From Dactylosporangium siamense (GTDB lineage Bacteria > Actinomycetota > Actinomycetes > Mycobacteriales > Micromonosporaceae): a DNA stretch of 64,000 nt. Both the position numbers and the translations under genes were made by a program. This document shows positions 48,274 through 56,380 of this stretch, one piece after another (the first letter of the stretch is position 1; every line of letters starts with the position of its first letter). The notes below the pieces were generated by a model, which had not been told where the DNA came from, searched no databases, and saw only the letters and a list, made by a program, of their open reading frames with translations. The stretch is taken from assembly GCF_016862795.1 (NCBI RefSeq), contig NZ_BONQ01000155.1, positions 56,448 through 120,447 of the forward strand, in the 5' to 3' direction.

Positions 48274-49740
48274 ATGGCCGCTCTCACCTCGCAGTTGTTC
48301 CCCGTCCAGACCGTCGACCTGCCCGGTGGCGCCGAGCCGATCGTGCCCGGCGGGCGGCACCTGTTCCCGTTGCTTCCCGCCGCCCTCGACGGGGTGCGGA
48401 AGATCGGCGTGCTCGGTTGGGGGCCGCAGGGCCGGGCGCAGGCGCTGAACCTGCGCGATTCGCTGCAGGGCAGCGGCATCCAGGTCGCGGTGGGGCTGCG
48501 GGCCGGCTCCGCCTCGGCGGACGCGGCCCGCAGCGAGGGGTTCCGGACCGAGGACGGCACGCTGGGCGACTGGCTGGCCGTGGCGGCCAGCAGCGACCTG
48601 GTCATCGCGCTCGTCTCCGACGCGGCGCTCGCCGCCCACCACCAGGAGCTGTTCGCGGCGCTTCGGCCCGGCACGACGCTCGGGCTGTCGCACGGCTTCC
48701 TCGTCGGGCACCTGAGCCAGACCGGTGGTGACTTCCCGGCCGGCATCAGCGTCGTCGCGGTCTGCCCGAAGGGGATGGGCGACTCGGTGCGGCGGCTGTA
48801 CCTGCAGGGCGCGCACATCAACGGCGCCGGCATCAACAGCAGCGTGGCGGTCCACCGCGACCACGACGGGCGGGCCGTCGAGCGCGCCCTGGCCTGGTCG
48901 ATCGGGCTGGGCTCGCCGTACACGTTCGGCACCACGCTGGACAGCGAGTACCGGTCCGACATCGTCGGCGAGCGGGCCGTCCTCCTCGGCGCCGTGCACG
49001 GCCTGGTCGAGAGCCTCTACCAGCGGTTCCGGCTCGCCGGCGACGACCCGCAGACGGCCTACGAGCGGTCCTGCGAGAACGTGACCGGACCCATCGCGCG
49101 GACGATCTCGGCCGACGGGCCGGCCGCGGTGCGTGACCGGCTCGACCCGGCGGGGCAGGACGTCTTCGACCGGGCGTACGCGGCCACGTACCAGCCGGCC
49201 TTCGACGTGATCGCGGAGATCTACGACGAGGTCGACTCGGGCAACGAGCTGCGCAGCGTGGTGCTGGCCGCCCAGCGGCTGGCCAGCCGGCCGATGGCAC
49301 CGATCAGCGGGTCGCCGATGTGGGCGGCCGGCCCGGCGGTGCGGGCCCGGCGCGCCGAGCGTGACCTGGCGGTCGAGCCGTTCACCGCGGGCGCCTTCCT
49401 CGCCGTCCTGACCGCCCAGGTGGACCTGCTTGCCGAGCGTGGCCACCCGTGGTCGGAGGTCATCAACGAGTCGGTCATCGAGGCGGTGGACTCGCTGTTG
49501 CCCTACATGCACGCCCGCGACGTCGCGTACATGGTGGACAACTGCTCGGTCACGGCCCGGCTCGGCGCCCGCAAGTGGGGCCCGCGCTTCCAGGCGGCGT
49601 GCGAACAGCTCGCGTTCCCCGCCTTCGACGGCCCCGGTGACCCGGACCACCGTTTGGTGGACGCGTTCCGGAAGAACCCGATGCACGAGGCGCTCGCGAC
49701 GCTCGCCCCGCTGCGCCCACCGGTCGACATCTCCGTCTGA
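48274..49740 (+). CDS. ilvC: Ketol-acid reductoisomerase, long plant-like class II
   Basis: The 488-residue enzyme converts acetolactate or acetohydroxybutyrate to the dihydroxy acids of valine and isoleucine synthesis, with NADPH and Mg. It has the Rossmann motif GVLGWGPQGRAQ and the C-terminal duplicated knotted domain of class II enzymes. Stretches such as SHGFLVGHL, AVCPKGMG, INGAGIN, INESVIEAVDSL, MHARDVAYMVDNCS and the terminal LRPPVDISV match plant chloroplast enzymes, as I recall them, much better than E. coli IlvC. Most actinobacteria use a class I enzyme of about 340 residues. No ilvBN or leu gene adjoins. Start ATG 48274 is 75 bases from the divergent ilvY. Confidence 0.95.
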   Translation: MAALTSQLFPVQTVDLPGGAEPIVPGGRHLFPLLPAALDGVRKIGVLGWGPQGRAQALNLRDSLQGSGIQVAVGLRAGSASADAARSEGFRTEDGTLGDWLAVAASSDLVIALVSDAALAAHHQELFAALRPGTTLGLSHGFLVGHLSQTGGDFPAGISVVAVCPKGMGDSVRRLYLQGAHINGAGINSSVAVHRDHDGRAVERALAWSIGLGSPYTFGTTLDSEYRSDIVGERAVLLGAVHGLVESLYQRFRLAGDDPQTAYERSCENVTGPIARTISADGPAAVRDRLDPAGQDVFDRAYAATYQPAFDVIAEIYDEVDSGNELRSVVLAAQRLASRPMAPISGSPMWAAGPAVRARRAERDLAVEPFTAGAFLAVLTAQVDLLAERGHPWSEVINESVIEAVDSLLPYMHARDVAYMVDNCSVTARLGARKWGPRFQAACEQLAFPAFDGPGDPDHRLVDAFRKNPMHEALATLAPLRPPVDISV

Positions 49741-49818
49741 CCCAAAGGACCAGACCCGACCGGGTGATGACCCGTCGATCCCGTGGAACGCCGCCCCGGC
49801 CGTCCCTATGGTGGTCCG

Positions 49819-50256
49819 ATGAGCGCAGCCGGTGCGGCCATGTGGGGTCTGTTCGCGGCGCTCGCGCTCGAATGCCTCGACCTGCTCGGTGCGCTGCGCC
49901 GGGCAGGTCGACCGCCGTGGCGGGGTGCGGGAGAGCCGGGCGTGGTGCCGTACGCGATCTCCGCCGCCGTCCGTTGCCTCACCGGCGCCGGTCTCGCCGC
50001 CGCGGTGGCCGCCGCCGGGCAGGTGACGACGGCGGGCGGGGCGGCCGCCGTCGGGCTCGCGGCGCCGCTGCTCCTGACGCACCTGGTCCGGCTCGCCCGG
50101 CCGGTCGTGGGTGCGGGGGTTTCCGCCGGTACCCCGGCCGCGGCGCCCACTGGTAGCCCCGGGTCGACGCTGCTCGCCTCGGCCCGCCCGTCCCGGCTGC
50201 GGGTCAAGCTTCCCGCGGCCCGGAAGAAGACCGGCGACGACCACCGTGCGGATTGA
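49819..50256 (+). CDS. Small membrane protein, unknown
   Basis: The 145-residue frame from ATG 49819 has about three hydrophobic segments (residues 2-24, 45-67 and 72-92) and a basic, Pro/Ser/Ala-rich cytoplasmic-like tail ending in KKTGDDHRAD. No family is recognised. TATGGT at 49807-49812 could be the -10 element of a leaderless transcript. It overlaps the next membrane protein gene by 11 bases, so the two are probably translated together. Confidence 0.65.
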   Translation: MSAAGAAMWGLFAALALECLDLLGALRRAGRPPWRGAGEPGVVPYAISAAVRCLTGAGLAAAVAAAGQVTTAGGAAAVGLAAPLLLTHLVRLARPVVGAGVSAGTPAAAPTGSPGSTLLASARPSRLRVKLPAARKKTGDDHRAD

Positions 50257-52330
50257 CCGCCTCGCCGCGCGGGTCCTGGCCGCCCTCGCCCGCGACGACC
50301 ACGACGGCCGGGCCCGGGATCCGCTGCTTGCCGCGCTGAGCCGGGACACCCCCGCGTTCGGCGGCGCGACCGCCGTGGCCACGCGAGGGACCGGGCCGCG
50401 CTGGACGCTCCCGGCCGCCCTGCTGCGCCGCGCCGCCCCGCCGGCCGAGCACCAGCCGGAGCGGCCGCTGGACCGACCCGGCCACACCGACGGCCCACCA
50501 AGGCAGGCCACCGGCGCCGAACCCCCGCGCCACGCCAACGACGACGGCGCCCCACGGCACGGCACCAACGACGGCGCCCAACGGCGCGGCACGAACGAAG
50601 ATGGCCCACGGCACGGCACGAACGACGATGGCCTACGGCACGGCACCAACGACGTCGGCCTACGGCACGGAAGCGGTGACGTCGGCCTACGGCACGGAAG
50701 CGGTGACGGCGCCCAACGGCACGGCAACGGCGACCATCGGCACGGCACCGACGGCGTTGCCCAGCGACCGGCCACCGACAGCGGGCCGCCGCGGCAGGCG
50801 AGACGGGAGCCCGGGCCGCCGCCGCTGTTCTCGATGCCGGACGGCACCCCGCCGCGCCGCATGCCGTCGACGACGACCCGGCGGTTGTGCGCGGCCGTGC
50901 ACCTCGACGCCGACCTCGCCCGGCGCGTCGTCGCGGAGCTCACCGACGACCCGCGCCGGGCCGTCCCGCCGTCGGTCGGGTTCGACCTGGAGCCGGTGCT
51001 GTGCCACGCGCTGCGGGCCAGGCTCCTGGCCACCGCCCGCGACGGGTTCCTCACCGTGGCCGTGCTCACCGCGCTGGTCCTCGCGCCCCGCACGACCGCC
51101 GCGGTGCTGCTCCTCGGCGCCGCCGCCGGGCTGGGCCGGGCCGCCCCGGTGCGGGCGGTGCCGCCGGCCGGCCGGGCCCTGTTCGTCGCCGCGCTCGTCT
51201 TCGGTCTCGTGACCGCCGTCGGCGCGGCGCTGACCGTGCTCGGTGCCGCCGCCCCCGCGCCGCCCGGGACCGGTGAGCTCGACCGGCTCGCCGCCGCCGT
51301 CGGTGCCGCGCCCGGCCCGCGGGTGTGGGTGGCGGTCGCCGTCCTGCTCGTCGGGGCGGTCGCCGGGCACCTCGCCCACCTGTCGTGGACCGCGGCCACC
51401 CTGACCGCCGCCGCGAATCCGGCCCCGCTGCGGGCTGCGACGGCCCGGCGGGTGCGAACCGTTGCCGCCGCCCAGCGGGGCAACGTCGCCTTCAGCCGCG
51501 CCGATCCGTTCGTGGGCGCCGGGCCGCGGGTGCGGGGCTGGTCGGTCGCGGTGGCGTTGCGGGCCACCGACTCCGGCGTCTACCGGCCGCGCAGCCCCGC
51601 GACCCTCGACCCGGTCCTGCTGCGCCGGCACGTCGGGCAGGCGTTGCAGGGCCTCGGCGACGGCGGCGCCGGTCACGCCGGGGTGCCGGGGCTGGCCGTG
51701 ACGCCGTACCTCGCCGCCGACGGTGTCCGCTGCGCCGGTGACCAGCTGCTCGACGACGGCACGCCGTTGCCGCTCGCGTCCCGGGAGGTCCTGGACGCCG
51801 TGGTCCGTGGGCCGCAGGAGGGGCTGCGCCACTACGACCGGGTGGTGATCGTGCCGCGGGCCCGTGGCGTCACCACGGCGGAGGGCCGGCCCGTCGTGCC
51901 GTCCGACGACGGTGACGGGCTCGTGTCGGTGTTCGTGCACACGTCGATCGAGGCGTCCGTGGTGTACGTCGAGCTGTCGGCGCACGTCCTGCCGCCGGTG
52001 CAGGCCGCGTACTACGGGTCGCAGGCGCCGGCCGTACACCTGGAAACGCTGACGCGACTGACCGGTGCGCCGTGGCGGCTCGCCCGGACGGCGGCCGGAT
52101 CGCTGCGGGCGATGACGCGACGCGTGCACCGGGAGGGCTGGCACGACCACAGCGCGCGCCTCGGCGTGCGGGAGATCGCCAACGGCCCCGCCGCCGGATT
52201 GGCCGCGCTGGAGGCGACGAAGCACGTGCAGATCGTGGAGCGCGTCGTCGTCGAGGCGGTCGCGGACTTCCTGGAACGCTACGACCTGGACGCCACCACG
52301 TTCCGCGCCGAGGTGCCGACCACCCGCTGA
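50246..52330 (+). CDS. Membrane protein with N-terminal His/Gly/Asp repeat tract
   Basis: The 694-residue protein starts at GTG 50246, inside the previous gene's end. After a short helical region comes a disordered tract (about residues 95-180) of RHGTND-like units, then two hydrophobic hairpins near 265-300 and 310-385, and a large soluble C-terminal domain containing NVAFSRADPFVGAGPRVRGWSVAVAL. I recall that segment in unannotated actinobacterial membrane proteins. No enzymatic motif is visible. Function unknown. The His-rich repeats could bind metal, but that is only a composition argument. The stop lies in the first unit of a 28-bp repeat. Confidence 0.7.
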   Translation: MRIDRLAARVLAALARDDHDGRARDPLLAALSRDTPAFGGATAVATRGTGPRWTLPAALLRRAAPPAEHQPERPLDRPGHTDGPPRQATGAEPPRHANDDGAPRHGTNDGAQRRGTNEDGPRHGTNDDGLRHGTNDVGLRHGSGDVGLRHGSGDGAQRHGNGDHRHGTDGVAQRPATDSGPPRQARREPGPPPLFSMPDGTPPRRMPSTTTRRLCAAVHLDADLARRVVAELTDDPRRAVPPSVGFDLEPVLCHALRARLLATARDGFLTVAVLTALVLAPRTTAAVLLLGAAAGLGRAAPVRAVPPAGRALFVAALVFGLVTAVGAALTVLGAAAPAPPGTGELDRLAAAVGAAPGPRVWVAVAVLLVGAVAGHLAHLSWTAATLTAAANPAPLRAATARRVRTVAAAQRGNVAFSRADPFVGAGPRVRGWSVAVALRATDSGVYRPRSPATLDPVLLRRHVGQALQGLGDGGAGHAGVPGLAVTPYLAADGVRCAGDQLLDDGTPLPLASREVLDAVVRGPQEGLRHYDRVVIVPRARGVTTAEGRPVVPSDDGDGLVSVFVHTSIEASVVYVELSAHVLPPVQAAYYGSQAPAVHLETLTRLTGAPWRLARTAAGSLRAMTRRVHREGWHDHSARLGVREIANGPAAGLAALEATKHVQIVERVVVEAVADFLERYDLDATTFRAEVPTTR
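50541..50765 (+). repeat. About 30-bp degenerate minisatellite (RHGTND-like units)
   Basis: Repeated blocks around CCTACGGCACGGCACCAACG encode units such as GLRHGTNDV and GLRHGSGDV. Some are near-identical neighbours (two GSGDVGL-type units at about 50650-50700), others are diverged. The whole tract stays in frame. Confidence 0.8.
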
Positions 52331-52390
52331 CGCGGCTGAGGTGCCGACCCGCTGACGCCGCTGAGGTGCCGACCACCCGCTGACGCGGCC
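52310..52390 (+). repeat. 28/25/28-bp tandem repeat over a stop codon
   Basis: Three units (52310-52337, 52338-52362, 52363-52390) of GAGGTGCCGACCACCCGCTG plus eight more bases. The middle unit lacks three bases. The first unit contains the membrane protein's stop (52328-52330), so the 3' end of the gene has been copied downstream twice. Confidence 0.88.
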
Positions 52391-52394
52391 GGGG

Positions 52395-52721
52395 TCAGTC
52401 GGCCGAGGCCGGCCGGGCCACCGCGTCGGCGTCGTAGTAGCGCACGCCGGAGTGGGGATGCTGCGTGAGCCACGCGAGTGCCTCGTTGACCTCGTGCGCG
52501 TACCACTCCGTGTAGCCGCACGCCGCGCAGATCCAGACCTCGAAGCGCCCCGACTCGACGCGCCTGCCGGACCCCCCGCTGTTCGCCGCGCCGGAGGACG
52601 ACCGGGTGACTCCGGGCAGCAGCGTGAGGCCGTTGATGGACTCGGTGTCGGGGACCATGACGGGGTCGACGTGCCAAAGCCGAGGGCATTGACACTTCGC
52701 ACAACGGCGACTCGTACGCAT
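52395..52721 (-). CDS. Zinc-ribbon hypothetical protein
   Basis: The 108-residue frame starts at ATG 52721. An N-terminal CAKCQC and a later CAACGYTEWYA form a two-part zinc ribbon split by a Ser/Gly-rich loop. The C-terminal part (VNEALAWLTQHPHSGVRYYD) is probably helix then strand. The Cys spacing resembles small nucleic-acid-binding or metal-structured proteins, but no family is assigned. No clear ribosome site is visible. Confidence 0.68.
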   Translation of the reverse strand: MRTSRRCAKCQCPRLWHVDPVMVPDTESINGLTLLPGVTRSSSGAANSGGSGRRVESGRFEVWICAACGYTEWYAHEVNEALAWLTQHPHSGVRYYDADAVARPASAD

Positions 52722-52819
52722 GGGCGCAGCGTAGAAGCTCTCCCGGAGGCCGCACCGGATCCGTTCGCCTTGCCGACAGTCTCCTTGCGGACACGCCCTT
52801 TTCACCAGGCGGGGCGCCG

Positions 52820-53428
52820 TCAGGAATGGGGCAGGACGGCTTGCAGTGCGATGTCGACGGAGGCCTGGAGGTCTTCGCGGCGCGCGCCGGCCGCGGCATG
52901 GACGGCGTGTCCCTCGCTGAGCGCCATCACGAACCGTGCCAACGCCCGGGCATCCATGCCGGGCGGCAGGTCTCCCTCGTCCGCCGCGCGGGACAGCCGT
53001 GCTTCGAGGACGGACTCGGTGGCAGCCCGGCCGGCGGCCAGGATCTCGGCGATGCCGGCGTTCTCCGGCGAGCAGGCCAGGCCTCCCTGGACGGAGAGGC
53101 AGCCCGGGGGGTGATCGCCGGCGGTGAGGCCGTCGGCGCTGGATCGTAGGAACGCTTCTATCGCGGTGTAGGCGGTGGGCTGTTCGAGCGCGGCGCGGGC
53201 CCTGGCCACCTGGGTCTCGTGGTAGCGGGCGAAGGCGCGCTGGAACAGCTCCTGCTTGCTGCCGAACGTCGCGTACAGGCTCGGCCGGTTGATGCCCATC
53301 GCACCGGTGAGGGCGGTCAGTGACGCACCCTCGTAGCCGTGTCGCCAGAAGACCTCGGCGGCCCGGTCGAGGACGGTCTCCTCGTCGAAGGCCCGTGGTC
53401 GTCCGACGGTGGGCGTCTCGGCGCTCAT
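52820..53428 (-). CDS. TetR/AcrR-family repressor
   Basis: The 202-residue repressor starts at ATG 53428. The N-terminal helix-turn-helix reads VLDRAAEVFWRHGYEGASLTAL, GINRPSLYATFGSKQELF, as in AcrR-like repressors that control oxidoreductases. The C-terminal domain has a Cys in PPGCLSVQGG and another in LACSPENAG, a pair also seen in redox- or electrophile-sensing relatives. It diverges from an SDR gene over three repeated operators. Confidence 0.9.
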   Translation of the reverse strand: MSAETPTVGRPRAFDEETVLDRAAEVFWRHGYEGASLTALTGAMGINRPSLYATFGSKQELFQRAFARYHETQVARARAALEQPTAYTAIEAFLRSSADGLTAGDHPPGCLSVQGGLACSPENAGIAEILAAGRAATESVLEARLSRAADEGDLPPGMDARALARFVMALSEGHAVHAAAGARREDLQASVDIALQAVLPHS

Positions 53429-53438
53429 GAGCCCATCG

Positions 53439-53454
53439 TACCGCTCGGTACAAA
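53439..53454. promoter_or_regulatory. TetR operator A
   Basis: TACCGCTCGGTACAAA contains the palindrome TACCG-CT-CGGTA and shares ACCGNNCGGTACAAA with two further copies. Confidence 0.75.
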
Positions 53455-53471
53455 TCGTGATCCAGACCACC

Positions 53472-53487
53472 GACCGAACGGTACAAA
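53472..53487. promoter_or_regulatory. TetR operator B
   Basis: GACCGAACGGTACAAA is the second copy of ACCGNNCGGTACAAA, beginning 33 bases after the first. Confidence 0.7.
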
Positions 53488-53507
53488 ACTTGCTACGGTG
53501 GCCCTGT

Positions 53508-53523
53508 AACCGATCGGTACAAA
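53508..53523. promoter_or_regulatory. TetR operator C
   Basis: AACCGATCGGTACAAA has the perfect core ACCGATCGGT. It begins 36 bases after copy B and lies 15 bases before the SDR start. Confidence 0.75.
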
Positions 53524-53538
53524 AAGAGGGGGCTCCGC

Positions 53539-54225
53539 ATGACCGTCACACTGATCACCGGCGCGAACAAGGGCATCGGTTTCGAGACAGCGAAGCAGCT
53601 CACCGACGCGGGCCACACCGTCTATCTCGGCGCCCGCGACGTCGAGCGGGGCAGGAAGGCCGCGGCGGCCCTGGACGTGCGATTCGTGCAGCTCGACGTC
53701 ACCGACGACGCGTCGGTGCACGACGCGCTGGCAACCGTCGAGGCGGCCGAGGGCAGGCTCGACGTCCTGGTGCACAACGCGGGTATCCTCGCCGACGGCG
53801 TCGTCGACGGACCGTCGGCCCTGCGGGCGTTCGACACCAACGCGGTGGGGATCGTCCGGGTCACGGAGGCGGCCCTGCCCCTGCTCCGCAAGTCGTCGAA
53901 CCCCACGGTGGTCACCGTTTCGAGCAGCATGGGATCGTTCTGGGCGGTGACCAATCCCGAGCGGCCGGAGTCCACCATGCCGCTCGCGCTCTACGCGGCG
54001 TCCAAAGCGGCGGCAACCATGCTCACCGTCCAATACGCCAAGTCGCAACCCGGGATCAAGTTCAACGCACTGGAGCCCGGCACCACCGCCACCGACATGA
54101 CCGCCGCCTTCGGGATCGGCAGATCAGTGGTGGAGAGCGCCAGGAGCGTCGTGCGCCTGGCCACGCTCGGCCCGGACGGCCCGACCGGCACCTTCCAGGA
54201 CGATCACGGGGAACTGCCCTGGTAG
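53539..54225 (+). CDS. Short-chain dehydrogenase/reductase
   Basis: The 228-residue classical SDR has TGANKGIG at residues 7-14, NAG in the central sheet, catalytic Ser in VSSSMG and Tyr152-x3-Lys156 in YAASK. It resembles plant-type carbonyl reductases and C-factor-like SDRs that reduce carbonyls with NADPH. The start ATG 53539 follows AGAGGGGG. The divergent TetR repressor and three operators suggest induction by a toxic carbonyl or similar compound, but the substrate is unknown. Confidence 0.9.
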   Translation: MTVTLITGANKGIGFETAKQLTDAGHTVYLGARDVERGRKAAAALDVRFVQLDVTDDASVHDALATVEAAEGRLDVLVHNAGILADGVVDGPSALRAFDTNAVGIVRVTEAALPLLRKSSNPTVVTVSSSMGSFWAVTNPERPESTMPLALYAASKAAATMLTVQYAKSQPGIKFNALEPGTTATDMTAAFGIGRSVVESARSVVRLATLGPDGPTGTFQDDHGELPW

Positions 54226-54231
54226 CCGTGT

Positions 54232-54909
54232 TCAGGGCGGTGCGGAGCCGGGGGTGACCAGGCCGGTCTCGTAGGCCGCGACGATCGCCTGGGCACGGTC
54301 GCGCAGCTGCAGCTTCGACAGGATCCGGGCGATGTGGGTCTTCACGGTGGCGTCGCTGAGCTGCAGGCGGGCGGCCAGCTCGGCGTTGCTCAGCCCGCGC
54401 GCGAGCAGCCGCAGCACCTCCACCTCGCGGGGGGTCAGCCCGGACAGGTCGCGGTGCAGGGTGGCCGTGCGCCCGTCGCGGGCGGCGTAGCGCTCGATGA
54501 GCCGCCGCGTGATCGACGGGGCGAGCAGCGCGTCCCCGGCCCGCACCAGCCGCACCGCGGCGACCAGCTGCTCGGGGCTGACGTCCTTGAGCAGGAAGCC
54601 GCTGGCGCCCGCGGACAGGGCCGCGTAGACGTACTGGTCGAGGTCGAACGTGGTGAGGATGATGACCCGCGGCGCGGCGGCGTTGACCGGGCCGCCCAGG
54701 ATCCGGCGGGTCGCCTCGAGGCCGTCCATCCGGGGCATCCGGACGTCCATCAGCACCACGTCCGGCCGGGTGCGGCGGACCGCGTCGACCGCCTCGGCGC
54801 CGTCGGCGGCGTCCGCGACGACCTCGATCCCGCCGGCGGTCAGGATCATCCTGAACCCGGTGCGCACGAGCGCCTGGTCGTCGGCGACGACCACACGAAG
54901 AGAGGTCAC
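54232..54909 (-). CDS. NarL/LuxR-type response regulator
   Basis: The 225-residue regulator has a receiver domain with acidic Asp10/Asp11, phosphoacceptor Asp55 in LMDVRMPR and Lys in LLKDVSPEQ, then a LuxR helix-turn-helix (LTPREVEVLRLLARGLSNAELA). The start ATG 54909 overlaps the stop of the sensor kinase gene, so the two are translated together. It probably controls the ABC transporter genes that diverge from the pair. Confidence 0.93.
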   Translation of the reverse strand: MTSLRVVVADDQALVRTGFRMILTAGGIEVVADAADGAEAVDAVRRTRPDVVLMDVRMPRMDGLEATRRILGGPVNAAAPRVIILTTFDLDQYVYAALSAGASGFLLKDVSPEQLVAAVRLVRAGDALLAPSITRRLIERYAARDGRTATLHRDLSGLTPREVEVLRLLARGLSNAELAARLQLSDATVKTHIARILSKLQLRDRAQAIVAAYETGLVTPGSAPP

Positions 54910-56195
54910 AGCTCCCCGATCGGTAGGACGGCGCGGACCCGGAACCCGCCGGCTCCGGTCGGGCCGGCGGACAGGCTACCGCCGTGCACGTCGAGGCGGT
55001 CGTGCAACCCGGCCAGGCCCCGGCCGCTGCCGGGGTCCGCGGCGAGGTCGGCCGTGCCGCCGGTGTCGGTGACCTCGATGCGCAGCGCGTCCGGAGCGTG
55101 CTCGATGGTCACGGTCACCGAGGCGCCCGCGGCGTGCTTGACGGCGTTGGTGAGCGCCTCCTGCACGACGCGGTAGGCGGCCAGCTCGATCCCGGCCGGC
55201 AGCGGCACCCGGGTGCCGGTCTGGACCACGTCGACGGGCACACCGGTCCGCCGGACCCCGTCGGCGAGGACGCCGAGCTGGTCGAGGCCCGGGGTCGGGG
55301 CGAGGTCGAACCCGTCGCCGTCCATCGTCAGCAGGCCCATGACGTGGCGCAGCTCGACCATCGCGGCCCGGCCGCTGGACTCGACCGCGAGCAGCGCCTC
55401 CTTCGCCAGCTGCGGCTCGGTGTCCAGGACCGTGCGGGCGGCGCCGGCCTGCACCACCATCATGCTCACGTTGTGGCTGACGACGTCGTGCAGCTCACCG
55501 GCGAGCCGGGCCCGCTCCTGCTGCACGGCGAGGCTGGTCGCCGTGGCCTGCTCGCGTTGCAGGGCGAGGGCCCGCTGCTTCCAGGTGTGGATCGCGTTGG
55601 CGGTGAGGCTGACCGCGCACAGCAGCAGAAACGTCGCGTACCCCGGCGCCGGCGCGTTCTCCTGGTCGACGGAGACCAGCGCGGCCGCCGCCACGACGAT
55701 GCTGCCGATGGCCAGGATCCGGCGGCGGCTGTAGAGGGCGGCGCTGTAGGCGGCGACCCCGAAGCAGACCAGCGTCGGGGTCGGGTCGTACCCGGGCCAC
55801 GAGGGCAGCGACACGGCGACGAGGACGATGATCCACAGCGATGCGAGCGGGTACCTGCGGCGGGTCAGCAGCGGCAGCGCGGTGAACGCCACCAGCACCA
55901 GCTGCCAGCCGGTGGCGCCGGCGGGAAGGTTGTCCGGACCGAACGGCACCTGATGCCGGAATTCGGGCGGCTGCGGCACCTCCGGCCCCACCGGGAAGCG
56001 CTCGGGCGGGATGTAGATCGGTGCGTGCTCGTCGCCGCGGTTCCTGGCCGAGTCGACGGTGGCGATGGTGAGCACGAGCGCCAGCACCGCGTCGGCGGCC
56101 CACGCCCACCGGCTCAGCTTCGGCGGAGGGCCGACCACGCGCCACAGCTCGGCGCCGAAGGCGCGCAGTCGCCGCTTGACGAGCCCGGTGTCCAT
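54906..56195 (-). CDS. NarL-type sensor histidine kinase
   Basis: The 429-residue kinase has an N-terminal membrane part with about five helices (residues 30-200) interrupted by an exposed Pro-rich loop (residues 48-85), then HisKA_3 with the phosphoacceptor His in GELHDVVSHNVSMM and an ATPase with NAVKHA and GRGLAGLHDRL. I chose ATG 56195 because the protein then begins just before the first helix. The frame is open further upstream without a good start. The layout next to a MacB/FtsX-like transporter is typical of envelope-stress or antibiotic-detoxification modules. Confidence 0.87.
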   Translation of the reverse strand: MDTGLVKRRLRAFGAELWRVVGPPPKLSRWAWAADAVLALVLTIATVDSARNRGDEHAPIYIPPERFPVGPEVPQPPEFRHQVPFGPDNLPAGATGWQLVLVAFTALPLLTRRRYPLASLWIIVLVAVSLPSWPGYDPTPTLVCFGVAAYSAALYSRRRILAIGSIVVAAAALVSVDQENAPAPGYATFLLLCAVSLTANAIHTWKQRALALQREQATATSLAVQQERARLAGELHDVVSHNVSMMVVQAGAARTVLDTEPQLAKEALLAVESSGRAAMVELRHVMGLLTMDGDGFDLAPTPGLDQLGVLADGVRRTGVPVDVVQTGTRVPLPAGIELAAYRVVQEALTNAVKHAAGASVTVTIEHAPDALRIEVTDTGGTADLAADPGSGRGLAGLHDRLDVHGGSLSAGPTGAGGFRVRAVLPIGEL

Positions 56196-56380
56196 GTGGA
56201 CCAGTCTGCCAAGGACCCCAGTCCGGCGGCATCGGCTTCGGTGACCACGCGGTGCCACGCGGCGTAGTCCAAAGTGATGACCCGGTGCCCGGATTGCGTC
56301 ACCACGGGCGACGTGCCGGTGCACGCCCGGTTCATACGGTCGGAGCGTCGAATTCGTTTCCGCTGCCGTGGAGGTACCCG

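Noticed and set aside
49761..49777. Possible terminator after ilvC (CGGGT-GATG-ACCCG)
   Set aside because: Only five perfect pairs with a bulge. Such short GC hairpins are expected by chance at this base composition.
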